DNA from: Treponema sp.
Lineage (GTDB): Bacteria; Spirochaetota; Spirochaetia; Treponematales; Treponemataceae
Direction of reading: 5' to 3'
Assembly (NCBI GenBank): GCA_017484285.1
Contig: JAFUTH010000005.1
Span: forward strand, 1-64,000
Length of the DNA stretch: 64,000 bases
Of the stretch, positions 25,424 through 34,290 are shown piece by piece. Both the position numbers and the translations under genes were made by a program. Each line of letters begins with the position of its first letter. Positions within the stretch are counted from its first letter, which is position 1. The notes beneath the pieces were generated by a model. The model had not been told where the DNA came from. It saw only the letters and a list, made by a program, of their open reading frames with translations, and did no database searches.

Positions 25424-26971
25424 TTATTGCACACTGATTACCCCCGCACCGGCATTTTTTGAAACAAAGCTCTTTGCGTCAGTATACGAAAGCAAATCAT
25501 ATGAATAGGGAACAGAGAACGGTTTTGAGCCGCTTATGCTCAATCCGCCTGATTCCGTTGAGTTTCCGAGCGCATAGCAAATGCCCGTCGGAGTTGTAGA
25601 TGCCTTGAATGCAGCAGAAATACCGCTTCCAAAGTAATTTCCTTCGGCGATAATCGTGTATTTGTCGTATCGCGCACCGATTGCGTACGAATTCGAGTAG
25701 AATCCGCTCGCATCTCCGTAGTAGTTGTTGTAGATGTGCATATTCGCGTAGCAAGTAAGCGGAAGCCGCTGTCCGCAGCCGTAAAAGCGGTTGTTTGAAA
25801 GCGTAATGTATCCGCCGCTCTTGTCGGAAGAGCCAGAACCAATCAGCATCGTTTTGTCGTGGTTTCGGAGAATGCAGTTTGAGACCGTAACATATTTCGA
25901 ACTTGCGTTGATGTCACACAGTCCGTCATATGTCTGGAATTTCTTATGATTTGACGATGATTCTTTTGATGCATTCGGGGCAGTTCCCATTTCAATGGTA
26001 TCTTCAAGCGTACAATGATCAACCCACACATGATTTGCGCCGCTTATGCCGATTGCGTCAATCTGCGCGTTCCAGCCGTCGTCTTTCTCGTGGTTCGGGA
26101 ACGGGTCGTAGCCGTCTTTTATCACGAGATTTCGCAAAACCACGTATGAACTTCCTATAGAAATTCCACCCCCTGAGACACCAGAATTTTCCCCAAGACC
26201 GATGATTGCCGTTTTGCTCGCCACAGAAAACCTGACTTTATTTCGGTAGGTTTTATTCAAAGGATTGGTCCAGTCCGCGCTTTCAGAGACACTAGAGAGT
26301 TTTGCCGAATTGTATGCAGAATATGTTGTATATTTCGTTCCTGTTGCCGACTCAGAATTTTCTGCAACAAACGCATCCAATGCAGATGTGGAATTTCCGC
26401 TTGTGCCGGAAGGCAACATTCCCTCGCTCAAGTCAATCATACCATCAACGAGAATCGTGTATCCGCCCTGCTTGGCATAATTCACTAACTCAGATTTTGT
26501 AGTAACGGTAACAAGTTTCTCTGAATCATAGAAAGAAACCCAATCCACGCCCGCATAGCCTGTTGGCGTATCTGTCACTGAGGTTGTCGTCTTTGTGTAG
26601 ATTTTTTTTGATGCAGATGAGCTGTTGCACGTTGCAGTAACAGTGACCGATTCTCCGCCCGTTGAGCCAAGCGTGAGCGTTACCGCAGAGCCACTTGTGC
26701 CCGTCGTGGTGAGCGTTCCGCTCGTTCCGAAATATGCGCCGCCCGTTGAATCAGCGGAAAGCGTGTATGTAACCGTTGATGAAGCATCAGCTGTATCTTC
26801 GTTATAGTACGTGGCAGTAATGGAAACTGTACCGCCCGCATCTCCTGTTGTGGCAGAAGAAGCAATTTTTATACCCGTAAATGGGTCATCTTCCTGCTTG
26901 CATGACGCACATCCGAATACGCACGCCGCAAACGCCGCGAGAATGAGAAATTGTTTTTTACCTATTAGCAT
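25424..26971 (-). CDS. pectate lyase, family PL1, lipoprotein
   Basis: 515 residues. Start at the ATG after AAGGAG. Lipoprotein signal with candidate Cys17/Cys21 (AACVFGC). A Thr/Ser/Gly-rich beta domain of about 100 residues precedes the right-handed beta-helix. PL1 marks: WVDH at 316-319, TYDGLCD (Ca-binding side), HDKTMLIG, and QRLP at 401-404 before MHIYNNYYG. The first Arg corresponds to the catalytic Arg of PL1 enzymes, but the second Arg usually found five residues later is Cys407, so substrate binding may differ. Last gene of the five-gene lipoprotein operon. It cleaves polygalacturonate by beta-elimination at the cell surface. Confidence 0.88.
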   Translation of the reverse strand: MLIGKKQFLILAAFAACVFGCASCKQEDDPFTGIKIASSATTGDAGGTVSITATYYNEDTADASSTVTYTLSADSTGGAYFGTSGTLTTTGTSGSAVTLTLGSTGGESVTVTATCNSSSASKKIYTKTTTSVTDTPTGYAGVDWVSFYDSEKLVTVTTKSELVNYAKQGGYTILVDGMIDLSEGMLPSGTSGNSTSALDAFVAENSESATGTKYTTYSAYNSAKLSSVSESADWTNPLNKTYRNKVRFSVASKTAIIGLGENSGVSGGGISIGSSYVVLRNLVIKDGYDPFPNHEKDDGWNAQIDAIGISGANHVWVDHCTLEDTIEMGTAPNASKESSSNHKKFQTYDGLCDINASSKYVTVSNCILRNHDKTMLIGSGSSDKSGGYITLSNNRFYGCGQRLPLTCYANMHIYNNYYGDASGFYSNSYAIGARYDKYTIIAEGNYFGSGISAAFKASTTPTGICYALGNSTESGGLSISGSKPFSVPYSYDLLSYTDAKSFVSKNAGAGVISVQ

Positions 26972-26973
26972 TT

Positions 26974-29511
26974 TTATGACTCCTTTTTGACAAGTTTGCA
27001 TGCAACTGAATCGCTTGTCAATTGGCTCGGGTCTTTCATGAGGCTTGATGTCAGAATTTCGCCCGTTACGGTGTCGCTCGCCGCATTTGTTTCCGAATCA
27101 TATTGATAGATTTCCCACACCGTATTCTCCTCACACTCAAAAACAATCGAGGACAGATTTTCGCATTTGGCAAACGCTTTTATGCCGATTTCGGAGACGG
27201 ATTCGGGAATCGTCACTGTGGTGAGCCCTGTACACTCATACAAAGCTGCGTCTTCTATCGTTGTAAGTGATGCCGGCAAGTTCAGTTCTTGAAGATTTGT
27301 GCACGAGCGGAATGCATTTTGGGGGAGTGTTGTGACAGTGCTTTCGGAATCAAAACTAAGAGAGTATAAAGAATTACACTCCGCAAACGCATATTTTCCA
27401 ATCGATGTGATGTATTTCGTAACAAAAAGACTTGAAGTGTTTGACTTCCAGAATGCATACTCGGGAATTTCAGTCAAGCCATTCGTAATGCGGAAATATA
27501 AAAACGCGCTTCCGTATAAAATTCCCTTTTCAATCTTGGCAAGCGTGTCGGGAATGAGCATATACGTAAGCGACGTGCAGTTGTAGAACGCGTAGTTGTT
27601 GATTGCCGTCACGGTATCGGGAAGCCAAAGAGAGACAAGTTTTTCGCATTTTTGGAAGGCCTCTGTCGAAGAATTTGAAGCCCCGCTCGCACCGATTTCG
27701 GTGAGTTCTGTACACGCATGCAAATCCAACGCAACGTAGACAGGAGAATCACGCAATGCCGTATTCACCGCGCTCAAGTCTGGGCTGACATCTGTAAGCG
27801 CAACGGAAAGCGGATTTTCGATCGTATAGGTTTCAGAAAGATTTTCATACGAAGCAAGCACGGTCGCCAAATCGCTCGTCGTCGTTTCTACACCCGTTTC
27901 GGCAATCGTGCCACTCGCCGTAAGCGCATACGTTTTTCCGTCATGATTTGCGACATGGACAGCCTCAATTGCGCGAAGGACAGCCCAGTCTTCCGCGTTC
28001 GTACACTGCGTCGTATGCGCATCAGTTTCCCAGTATGTCACCCACACGGTATCATCGCCATACACTGCGGGCGTGATTGTTGCGCCACAGACATACTCGT
28101 GACTTCCGTATGCGTTCATAAGTCCGTCGTGTGTTGCAAAATCAGCCCCCGCCTCAAGATAGACAGCTCCTGCGTTTCCAGCAGATTGAAGCCACAGGCT
28201 TGCACCGCTTTCAAGATAGATGTCTTCGCTGCCTGTGAGCGACGCTGTGTTATCCGTAAGATAATCGTTTGAAGAGAGGGTTAGTTTTCCGCCATCGGCA
28301 ATGTATATGCCGCCACCACGATCACAGGTCTCTGTTGTGGCAGTTCCGCCCGAGACAACCACGCCGTTACTGAGCATGACATCCGCATTTTTACCAATGT
28401 AGAAAACGCGCCCCGTACCGTTGCCCCTAATAGTCTGTTTTTCATCGTCGCCACCCATCAGACCAATAATCTCAAGCGTCAATTGTTTGTCGCCCGGCTC
28501 TATGTTGACGAACGCGTAGTGATGCTCTTCGGTGTATGTCTCTCCGCTCTCATCTCGTATCGTTTCAGAATAAAAGATGAAGAACTTTTTTCCGTCATTA
28601 AGAGCGATAATGCGGTCAATCGCGCACTGCATCGTTTTAAGCGGAAATTTCGATGTTCCGCCAGTTGAGTCGTCTCCATTCTCACAATCAACGTAATACA
28701 CATGAGAAATAAAGCTTCCAATACACGCATCCGTCAACACAAAGCGAGTCGTGCCATCATCATCGGTCGTAAAATACTGCGATGTTCCGTACCATGTGTC
28801 CGTCACCGCACCCGCAAATACCGTGACATTCTCGCGGCACATAAAAATACGCGCACCATTCTCGCTATAAAAATAGAGCACAAGCCGATGATTTCCGGGA
28901 AAAAGCTCTGTCTCAAGAGTCGCCGTATTTTCAGCAATCGGAATTTCCGCAGTGTTGTCTTCTGAATCAATGTAATACGCGATGCGGCTCACCGTATAGG
29001 TTTCAAGTTCGAGCGAAATGGGAAGCGAGACAGGAAAAGTGACATCAGACGAATAACCCTGTGGCTCAAGCGTGATAGACGGAGCTTCTCCGCTGCCAGT
29101 GGAATAGTCCGCGCTGCCCCTATACACCGATTGCACATTTTCGTCATTTTCGATGGTTGCATATACACAAATTTCCCACGTTCCCTCAGACGTGAGCGTA
29201 ACGGAATAAGAAAGAGAGCCGTCTTCTTGCGAGCTGACAGTGCCTCGTACCGTGGTGCCAGTCTCTTTTTTATTCGCAGTAACCCAATAGATAAGCGAGG
29301 TGTCAAACTGTGAAGGAAAAGCCGCCCGTGCCGAACTCGACACGTACGCACGGGGAGCAGCCCCGCTCAGAACCGTCAGGGAAACACTTCCGGTAACCGT
29401 GTATGATTGAGAAACAGGAGTGTGAGAGGCGTGAGAGAGGTCTGAGCACCCGACAAGCGTAGACAACAAAATTACGCCAACAACGAACAGTACATGCAAT
29501 GGCTTTTTCAT
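26974..29511 (-). CDS. surface lipoprotein: N-module plus BspA-like leucine-rich repeats
   Basis: 845 residues. Start at ATG after GGAGAAGAGATT. Lipobox STLVGC. Residues about 35-460 form a beta-rich module nearly collinear with that of the next upstream gene (shared YSTGSGEAPSITLEPQ-like, TDTWYGTS, TTRFVLTDACI, GNGTGRVFYIG, CDRGGGIYIADGGKLTL motifs). The last part includes strand-repeat segments typical of right-handed beta-helices. The C-terminal 300 residues are LRR_5/BspA repeats (TAINNYAFYNCTSLTYMLIP, KYAFAECNSLYSLSF and others), a fold used for adhesion to host or plant surfaces. No catalytic motif seen. It ends 2 bases before the pectate lyase start. Confidence 0.8.
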   Translation of the reverse strand: MKKPLHVLFVVGVILLSTLVGCSDLSHASHTPVSQSYTVTGSVSLTVLSGAAPRAYVSSSARAAFPSQFDTSLIYWVTANKKETGTTVRGTVSSQEDGSLSYSVTLTSEGTWEICVYATIENDENVQSVYRGSADYSTGSGEAPSITLEPQGYSSDVTFPVSLPISLELETYTVSRIAYYIDSEDNTAEIPIAENTATLETELFPGNHRLVLYFYSENGARIFMCRENVTVFAGAVTDTWYGTSQYFTTDDDGTTRFVLTDACIGSFISHVYYVDCENGDDSTGGTSKFPLKTMQCAIDRIIALNDGKKFFIFYSETIRDESGETYTEEHHYAFVNIEPGDKQLTLEIIGLMGGDDEKQTIRGNGTGRVFYIGKNADVMLSNGVVVSGGTATTETCDRGGGIYIADGGKLTLSSNDYLTDNTASLTGSEDIYLESGASLWLQSAGNAGAVYLEAGADFATHDGLMNAYGSHEYVCGATITPAVYGDDTVWVTYWETDAHTTQCTNAEDWAVLRAIEAVHVANHDGKTYALTASGTIAETGVETTTSDLATVLASYENLSETYTIENPLSVALTDVSPDLSAVNTALRDSPVYVALDLHACTELTEIGASGASNSSTEAFQKCEKLVSLWLPDTVTAINNYAFYNCTSLTYMLIPDTLAKIEKGILYGSAFLYFRITNGLTEIPEYAFWKSNTSSLFVTKYITSIGKYAFAECNSLYSLSFDSESTVTTLPQNAFRSCTNLQELNLPASLTTIEDAALYECTGLTTVTIPESVSEIGIKAFAKCENLSSIVFECEENTVWEIYQYDSETNAASDTVTGEILTSSLMKDPSQLTSDSVACKLVKKES

Positions 29512-29524
29512 AATCTCTTCTCCC

Positions 29525-31564
29525 CTATTCGATAACGTATGTTGCAATGCCAGAATCATCGAGTGAAAGCGTCAGCGTAAACGTGTGGTCATACGTAACG
29601 TACTTGTATGTTCCCATCACCACGAGCTGATAGGTCATCTTATCGTCAAGATACTGAACGGAGAACGTATTCTCACCAGAGTAATTTGAATCATATTGAT
29701 CACCGCTTGCAAATAGTTCGTATCCCCAGTTAATCGCATCTGTAATGTCATTCCCGCTTTCGTCGGTCGCCGTCATCGTAAGAACCCCCTGCCCGTACGT
29801 AGATTCATGCACATTTCCGTCTTCGTCTGTCCATGAGTCAGGCACCACTTTATTCTCAAACGTATACGAGAACGTGATTTTGTCGATGGTAAATGACTGA
29901 ATCGTTCCCGAGTGATTCTTTTGTTCGTATAGCGTGCCTTCAGCCGTGAAGATAAAATGCCTGTCCTCGCCGTCGGAAGAAGAAACAGTCGCTGCCGTAA
30001 TTTTCTCAAGCATCCAGTTGATTGTGTTCTCATCGGTTATTTCCTCGACAACCTGCGTTCCGTTCTCGTTTTCAATACGCTCGATGAATTTCAGCCACAC
30101 AAGGCTCGTGTCGTCATAATCGGAAACAGTGATTGTCATCTCATCGTTCGTATGAGTTCCAGTCCAAAGAACAGCATCCTTCTCGAGATACAGATTCGCA
30201 ATGCGGCTCGAGTCCAACAGACAGAGCGTTCCGCCCGCCTCGACATACGCATCCTCGCTGCCTGTCAGAGTTGCCGCATTTTCTCTGATTTCGCTTCCGT
30301 AGTTCAGCGTAAGCTTTCCGCCATTTGCGACGTACACACCGCCACCCCGGTCACACGTGCCGCTCGTCGCGCTTCCGCCCGAAAAGATACGAATATCAAA
30401 AAACACGACATCGGCATTCGCGCCAATATAGAACACGCGCCCCGTACCGTTCCCTGCGACCGCCGATGTATCAGGGGCGGACCACTGCACGTTCAGAGAG
30501 AGGTGCAAGGGCTTCTCACCCGGATCAATACTGATGAATGAATAGTGATTTTGTGCGGTGTACGCGTCTTTTGAATCATCGGTCACCGCATCCACGAGAG
30601 TGATGCTGTAGTCGCTCTCGCCGTCATTAATCGAGAGAATCCGGTCGAGCGCGCATTTGAGCGTTTTTACCGGGCTTCCGCTTGAGCCTGAATTGCTGTC
30701 ATCTCCGTACGACTGGCTCACGTAATATGCCTTTGAGATAAACGTATTTATGCAGTCATCTGTCAAAACAAAGCGCGTCGTGCCGGTACCGTCTGTCACA
30801 AAATGCTTTGAAGTGCCACACCAGGTATCGGTTACTGTGTTGGAGATTACGCAAATGCTTTCTCGGCAAAAATAGAGAAGAACGCCGCTTGCATCATAAA
30901 AAAACAGCCAGAGCCTATTCGTTCCGCTTATTGCATGCGCTTCAAGCAGTGCGGAATCCCCCGTTACCGGAATCGTCGTGCGGTTGCTTCCGTCACTCCA
31001 GCCAGCATCAAGCATGTACTCAATTTTACTGACCGTGTAATTCTCAAGCGCAAAAGACAAGGCGAGCGAAACGGAAATCTCATCATCGTCGGTATCAAAG
31101 AAAGATGGCTCAAGCATGATGACAGGCGCCGTTTTGCTCCCTGTGGAATACTCAGCCCGGCCGGAAAAAACTGTTTTTTGAGCCGAGTCGTCAGAAGAGC
31201 CATCGGTGATGAACGCATCGGCAGAAATGAGCCATGTTCCCTGTGTGGTGAGCGTGACCGTATAGGCAAGCGTGCCGTCACTTTGCTTTTCGATAGTGCC
31301 CTGCTGTGATGGGGACGCAGTGTTGTCTATCTTGCTGGCATAGATTTGATACGAAAGCGAGTCTAGCGAATAGGGCAGCTTTGACGGAAACGCCGCGCGC
31401 GATGAATTCGCCAGAGAAAGCGTACCGCTCACAGTGAAGTTCTGCTCAGAAGAAGCGGAAGAAGGCTCGCCAGTCGAAGAATTCGATATGTCGCTGCAAG
31501 AAACAAAAGCCACCATAACACAAAGAGCCACGATACTCGTAAAAACAAACCATTTCTTTTTCAT
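29525..31564 (-). CDS. surface lipoprotein: N-module plus X-module
   Basis: 679 residues. Ribosome binding site GGGGAG. Lipobox AFVSC. Residues about 40-460 repeat the N-module of the downstream paralogue (YSTGSKTAPVIMLEP, VTDTWCGTS, TTRFVLTDDCI, GNGTGRVFYIG, CDRGGGVYVANGGKLTL). The C-terminal 130 residues carry a second module, X, shared with the next upstream protein: a SGTIQSFTIDKITFSY start, SWTDEDGNVH, a TYQLVVMGTYKYVTYDHTF segment and a TYVIE end. No known catalytic motif. Tandem position and partial identity show that it arose by duplication and module exchange. Function unknown; probably surface-bound. Confidence 0.75.
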   Translation of the reverse strand: MKKKWFVFTSIVALCVMVAFVSCSDISNSSTGEPSSASSEQNFTVSGTLSLANSSRAAFPSKLPYSLDSLSYQIYASKIDNTASPSQQGTIEKQSDGTLAYTVTLTTQGTWLISADAFITDGSSDDSAQKTVFSGRAEYSTGSKTAPVIMLEPSFFDTDDDEISVSLALSFALENYTVSKIEYMLDAGWSDGSNRTTIPVTGDSALLEAHAISGTNRLWLFFYDASGVLLYFCRESICVISNTVTDTWCGTSKHFVTDGTGTTRFVLTDDCINTFISKAYYVSQSYGDDSNSGSSGSPVKTLKCALDRILSINDGESDYSITLVDAVTDDSKDAYTAQNHYSFISIDPGEKPLHLSLNVQWSAPDTSAVAGNGTGRVFYIGANADVVFFDIRIFSGGSATSGTCDRGGGVYVANGGKLTLNYGSEIRENAATLTGSEDAYVEAGGTLCLLDSSRIANLYLEKDAVLWTGTHTNDEMTITVSDYDDTSLVWLKFIERIENENGTQVVEEITDENTINWMLEKITAATVSSSDGEDRHFIFTAEGTLYEQKNHSGTIQSFTIDKITFSYTFENKVVPDSWTDEDGNVHESTYGQGVLTMTATDESGNDITDAINWGYELFASGDQYDSNYSGENTFSVQYLDDKMTYQLVVMGTYKYVTYDHTFTLTLSLDDSGIATYVIE

Positions 31565-31576
31565 AAGACGCTCCCC

Positions 31577-34243
31577 TTACTCGATTGTGAACGTTTTGTG
31601 ATTGTCTTTATACTGCATAAAGACATCGAACAAATGGTCATACGTCATGCCGTTGTACGTCATGAGAACATAGAGTTGATAGAGCTGATTTTCATTCCAG
31701 CCGTCTATAATCGCCACATTTTTGTCGGATTCACGCAGAGCGCACGGAAAGCCATTCTCATACATCTCAAAATTCCATGTGGCAGTAGCGGTTATTTCTT
31801 TTTGGGAAGCGTCGTATGCCCGCACGGTAAGAACTGCAACGTCATCATCATAAGAGTGCTCCGTTCCGTCTTCTTCTGTCCACGAGTATGTTTTTGTTTG
31901 ATTCTCAAGCGTGTATGTGAACGTTATGGTGTCGACTGAGAATGTGCGGATTGTTCCAGAAATGGTCTCATCGATTACAATTTCGCCGTAATAGCGGGAG
32001 AACGTGCGAGTGTCGTCAGAAAGCTCAAGTCCGTCCGCTCCGAAAGACGCATACAGCGTCAGTGACGGCTCCGTGAAACCAGAATCGGCAAAGTCAAGCT
32101 GTACTGTCAGAGCCGAAATTGTGTATGAGCCTGCGTACGTTGTGACGACCGCATCCTTTACGCTGAGGTATTCCGCCACGCCATCTTCCTTAAAGTTGAG
32201 GTACGCCGCCCCTGCGCCCGTTCCATCGGCTTGCTTGAACAGCATGCCATCAAGCGAAATTGCTTGTGGTCTCGGAACAAGGATGTTGTAAATCTGCAAT
32301 GAGCCGCCTGCGTTCTCCTCGCTGCCACGGCTAAACACAATGATGACCGATGAAATACTGCTTGTCAGGTGAACCGTAAGATCGGTGCTTGCCTGCCCGG
32401 TCGTAAGCGGAAGATTTTCTTGGGAAGCGATGATGTTTCCCTCTTGGTCAATCACAGCAATCACGCCCGTATCAGAAACTGCGCTGCTGCCCCTTCCGAC
32501 GCCATACGTGATAGTCATCTCGCCCGAAACATTGTAGGTCGGAACGGAAATGTAGCGATTCCAATAGCTCGGCTCATACGTTGTACGGTCTTCGAAGAAG
32601 TATCCGGAATTTCCATTGAAGGAGATGAACGTTGAAAGCTTGGAAGAGCGGTTGAACGAAACCTTGAACGCAGAATCTTTCCGTGGCGAATAAATCATCG
32701 CCCCGCCAAGATTCCACACGCCCTGTGACACGCCGATGCTGCTTGACGAAGAACTGTCGGAAACCGTGCTGACCGAAGCAACCAAGAATCCGTCTGGTAA
32801 CTGCGATTCACCGAGACCGACAAAATTGTATCGTGCGTATTGTGAGAGCTCAATGTCGCTCTCTGTAAGACGATAGAACATCGCTTTATAATACGCGCTC
32901 TCTTCCGAGACAAGATTTGCCGGCGTAAATACAGAAGCGTCAACAGCGACCCCGTTTATTTTGGTCGCCATGTTGTTTTTGTCGGAGACCATGTACCAGT
33001 TATCGGTGGCTGCAATCGTGAGCGTCGTGAGCGCGTCGCACTCCCAAAAAAGACGCATCAAGTATTCCGCGCCGCTTCCAATCGTAACCGAGGTAAGCGA
33101 CGAACACTCGCGGAACGCAAAGTCTCGAATTTCAGAAACCGAATCCGGAAGCGTGATGCTCGTGAGCGCGGTGCAATTCCTGAACGCGCAATACCTGATA
33201 TTCGTAACTGATGGCGGAATCGTCACCGAGCTGAGATTTACCGCACCAAAGAACGCCGAATTTCCGATGATTTTTACGCTGGAGGGAATCGAAAACGAGG
33301 TGTCGCTTCTGCCGACTGGATAGGCGATGAGCGTCGTCTTTGCCTTGTTGTACACAATACCGTCCTCAGAGACGAACGACTCGCTTCCTGAATCAACAAA
33401 AATGCGCGCAAGACGGTCGCAGTTTGCAAAAGCGGCGTTTCCGATTGAGGTGAGGCTTGCGGGAAGCACAATCGCCTCGATGGAATCACAGTCAAAGAAG
33501 CATGAGCCCGTATACTCCTCGGTAGTGCTGTCTCCTATGCCGTTCAATGTCGTCAAGCCTGTCGTTGCGCTAAAGTCGAGCGCATACGAACGCGATTTTT
33601 CTTTTAAGGTGCTTCGGATGATGTCAATTTCTTCGCTCGTGCCGTCTTTTCCGTCAGATGAGAATTCACCTTTAAACCGAAGATAGATGTTCTCGTACTC
33701 AGTAGAAGCCTCAATCGCAGCGAGCGTGTCAGCGAACGCACTGATGCGATCCATGCTGACCGAACGATACGCCGTATTTGTCCAATGGAGTGAAATCGCG
33801 ACCGAGGTATTTTGCCCTTGAACGACGGTGGCAGACGCGTATCCAAACGCAAGCACGCTCGAATCTGTGCCGAGAGCGAGCAGAAACACAAGATGAGAGC
33901 CTTCCTCGACATCGGAAATCGTGACCGTGCTTCCGGGATTGCCGAAATACGCGTTTTCAGAAAGATATGACTGAACATCGCCGACCCCGAGTGCGCTTAG
34001 GTAACGAGAGACAGTGGCATCGGACTCTTCCAGCTGCGTGATGGCATCAGCGAGTTCGGTCGGAAAAAGCAGCACCGCATATCGCGCGATGTCGTCCTGC
34101 ATTTGGACTGCCCGATGCGGTGCGTCCGGCAACCGTATTGAGAGCGACGATTGGGTTTCTGATTGGTGAAAAGCGGCACACGAAGCAAGCACAAAAAGAA
34201 GACCGCAGACAAAAGCTCGTATCCGGAAATTACTGTGTTTCAT
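31577..34243 (-). CDS. surface lipoprotein: BspA-like repeats plus X-module
   Basis: 888 residues. AGGAG ribosome binding site. Lipobox VLASC. A leading domain of about 190 residues is followed by LRR_5/BspA-type repeats (about 200-420: SLTSIGNAAFANCDRLARIF, VKIIGNSAFFGAVNLSSVTI, IRYCAFRNCTALTSITLP). A beta-sandwich region with GGAMIYSPRKD and SGYFFEDRTTYEPSYWNR could be carbohydrate-binding. The C-terminal X-module has SWTEEDGTEH, LYQLYVLMTYNGMTYDHLF and a TFTIE end. It combines the repeat type of one neighbour with the C-terminus of the other. Confidence 0.75.
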   Translation of the reverse strand: MKHSNFRIRAFVCGLLFVLASCAAFHQSETQSSLSIRLPDAPHRAVQMQDDIARYAVLLFPTELADAITQLEESDATVSRYLSALGVGDVQSYLSENAYFGNPGSTVTISDVEEGSHLVFLLALGTDSSVLAFGYASATVVQGQNTSVAISLHWTNTAYRSVSMDRISAFADTLAAIEASTEYENIYLRFKGEFSSDGKDGTSEEIDIIRSTLKEKSRSYALDFSATTGLTTLNGIGDSTTEEYTGSCFFDCDSIEAIVLPASLTSIGNAAFANCDRLARIFVDSGSESFVSEDGIVYNKAKTTLIAYPVGRSDTSFSIPSSVKIIGNSAFFGAVNLSSVTIPPSVTNIRYCAFRNCTALTSITLPDSVSEIRDFAFRECSSLTSVTIGSGAEYLMRLFWECDALTTLTIAATDNWYMVSDKNNMATKINGVAVDASVFTPANLVSEESAYYKAMFYRLTESDIELSQYARYNFVGLGESQLPDGFLVASVSTVSDSSSSSSIGVSQGVWNLGGAMIYSPRKDSAFKVSFNRSSKLSTFISFNGNSGYFFEDRTTYEPSYWNRYISVPTYNVSGEMTITYGVGRGSSAVSDTGVIAVIDQEGNIIASQENLPLTTGQASTDLTVHLTSSISSVIIVFSRGSEENAGGSLQIYNILVPRPQAISLDGMLFKQADGTGAGAAYLNFKEDGVAEYLSVKDAVVTTYAGSYTISALTVQLDFADSGFTEPSLTLYASFGADGLELSDDTRTFSRYYGEIVIDETISGTIRTFSVDTITFTYTLENQTKTYSWTEEDGTEHSYDDDVAVLTVRAYDASQKEITATATWNFEMYENGFPCALRESDKNVAIIDGWNENQLYQLYVLMTYNGMTYDHLFDVFMQYKDNHKTFTIE

Positions 34244-34290
34244 AGCCTAACTCCTACGCGCTTGGAAAATAGAGAGAAAATACGAATCGT

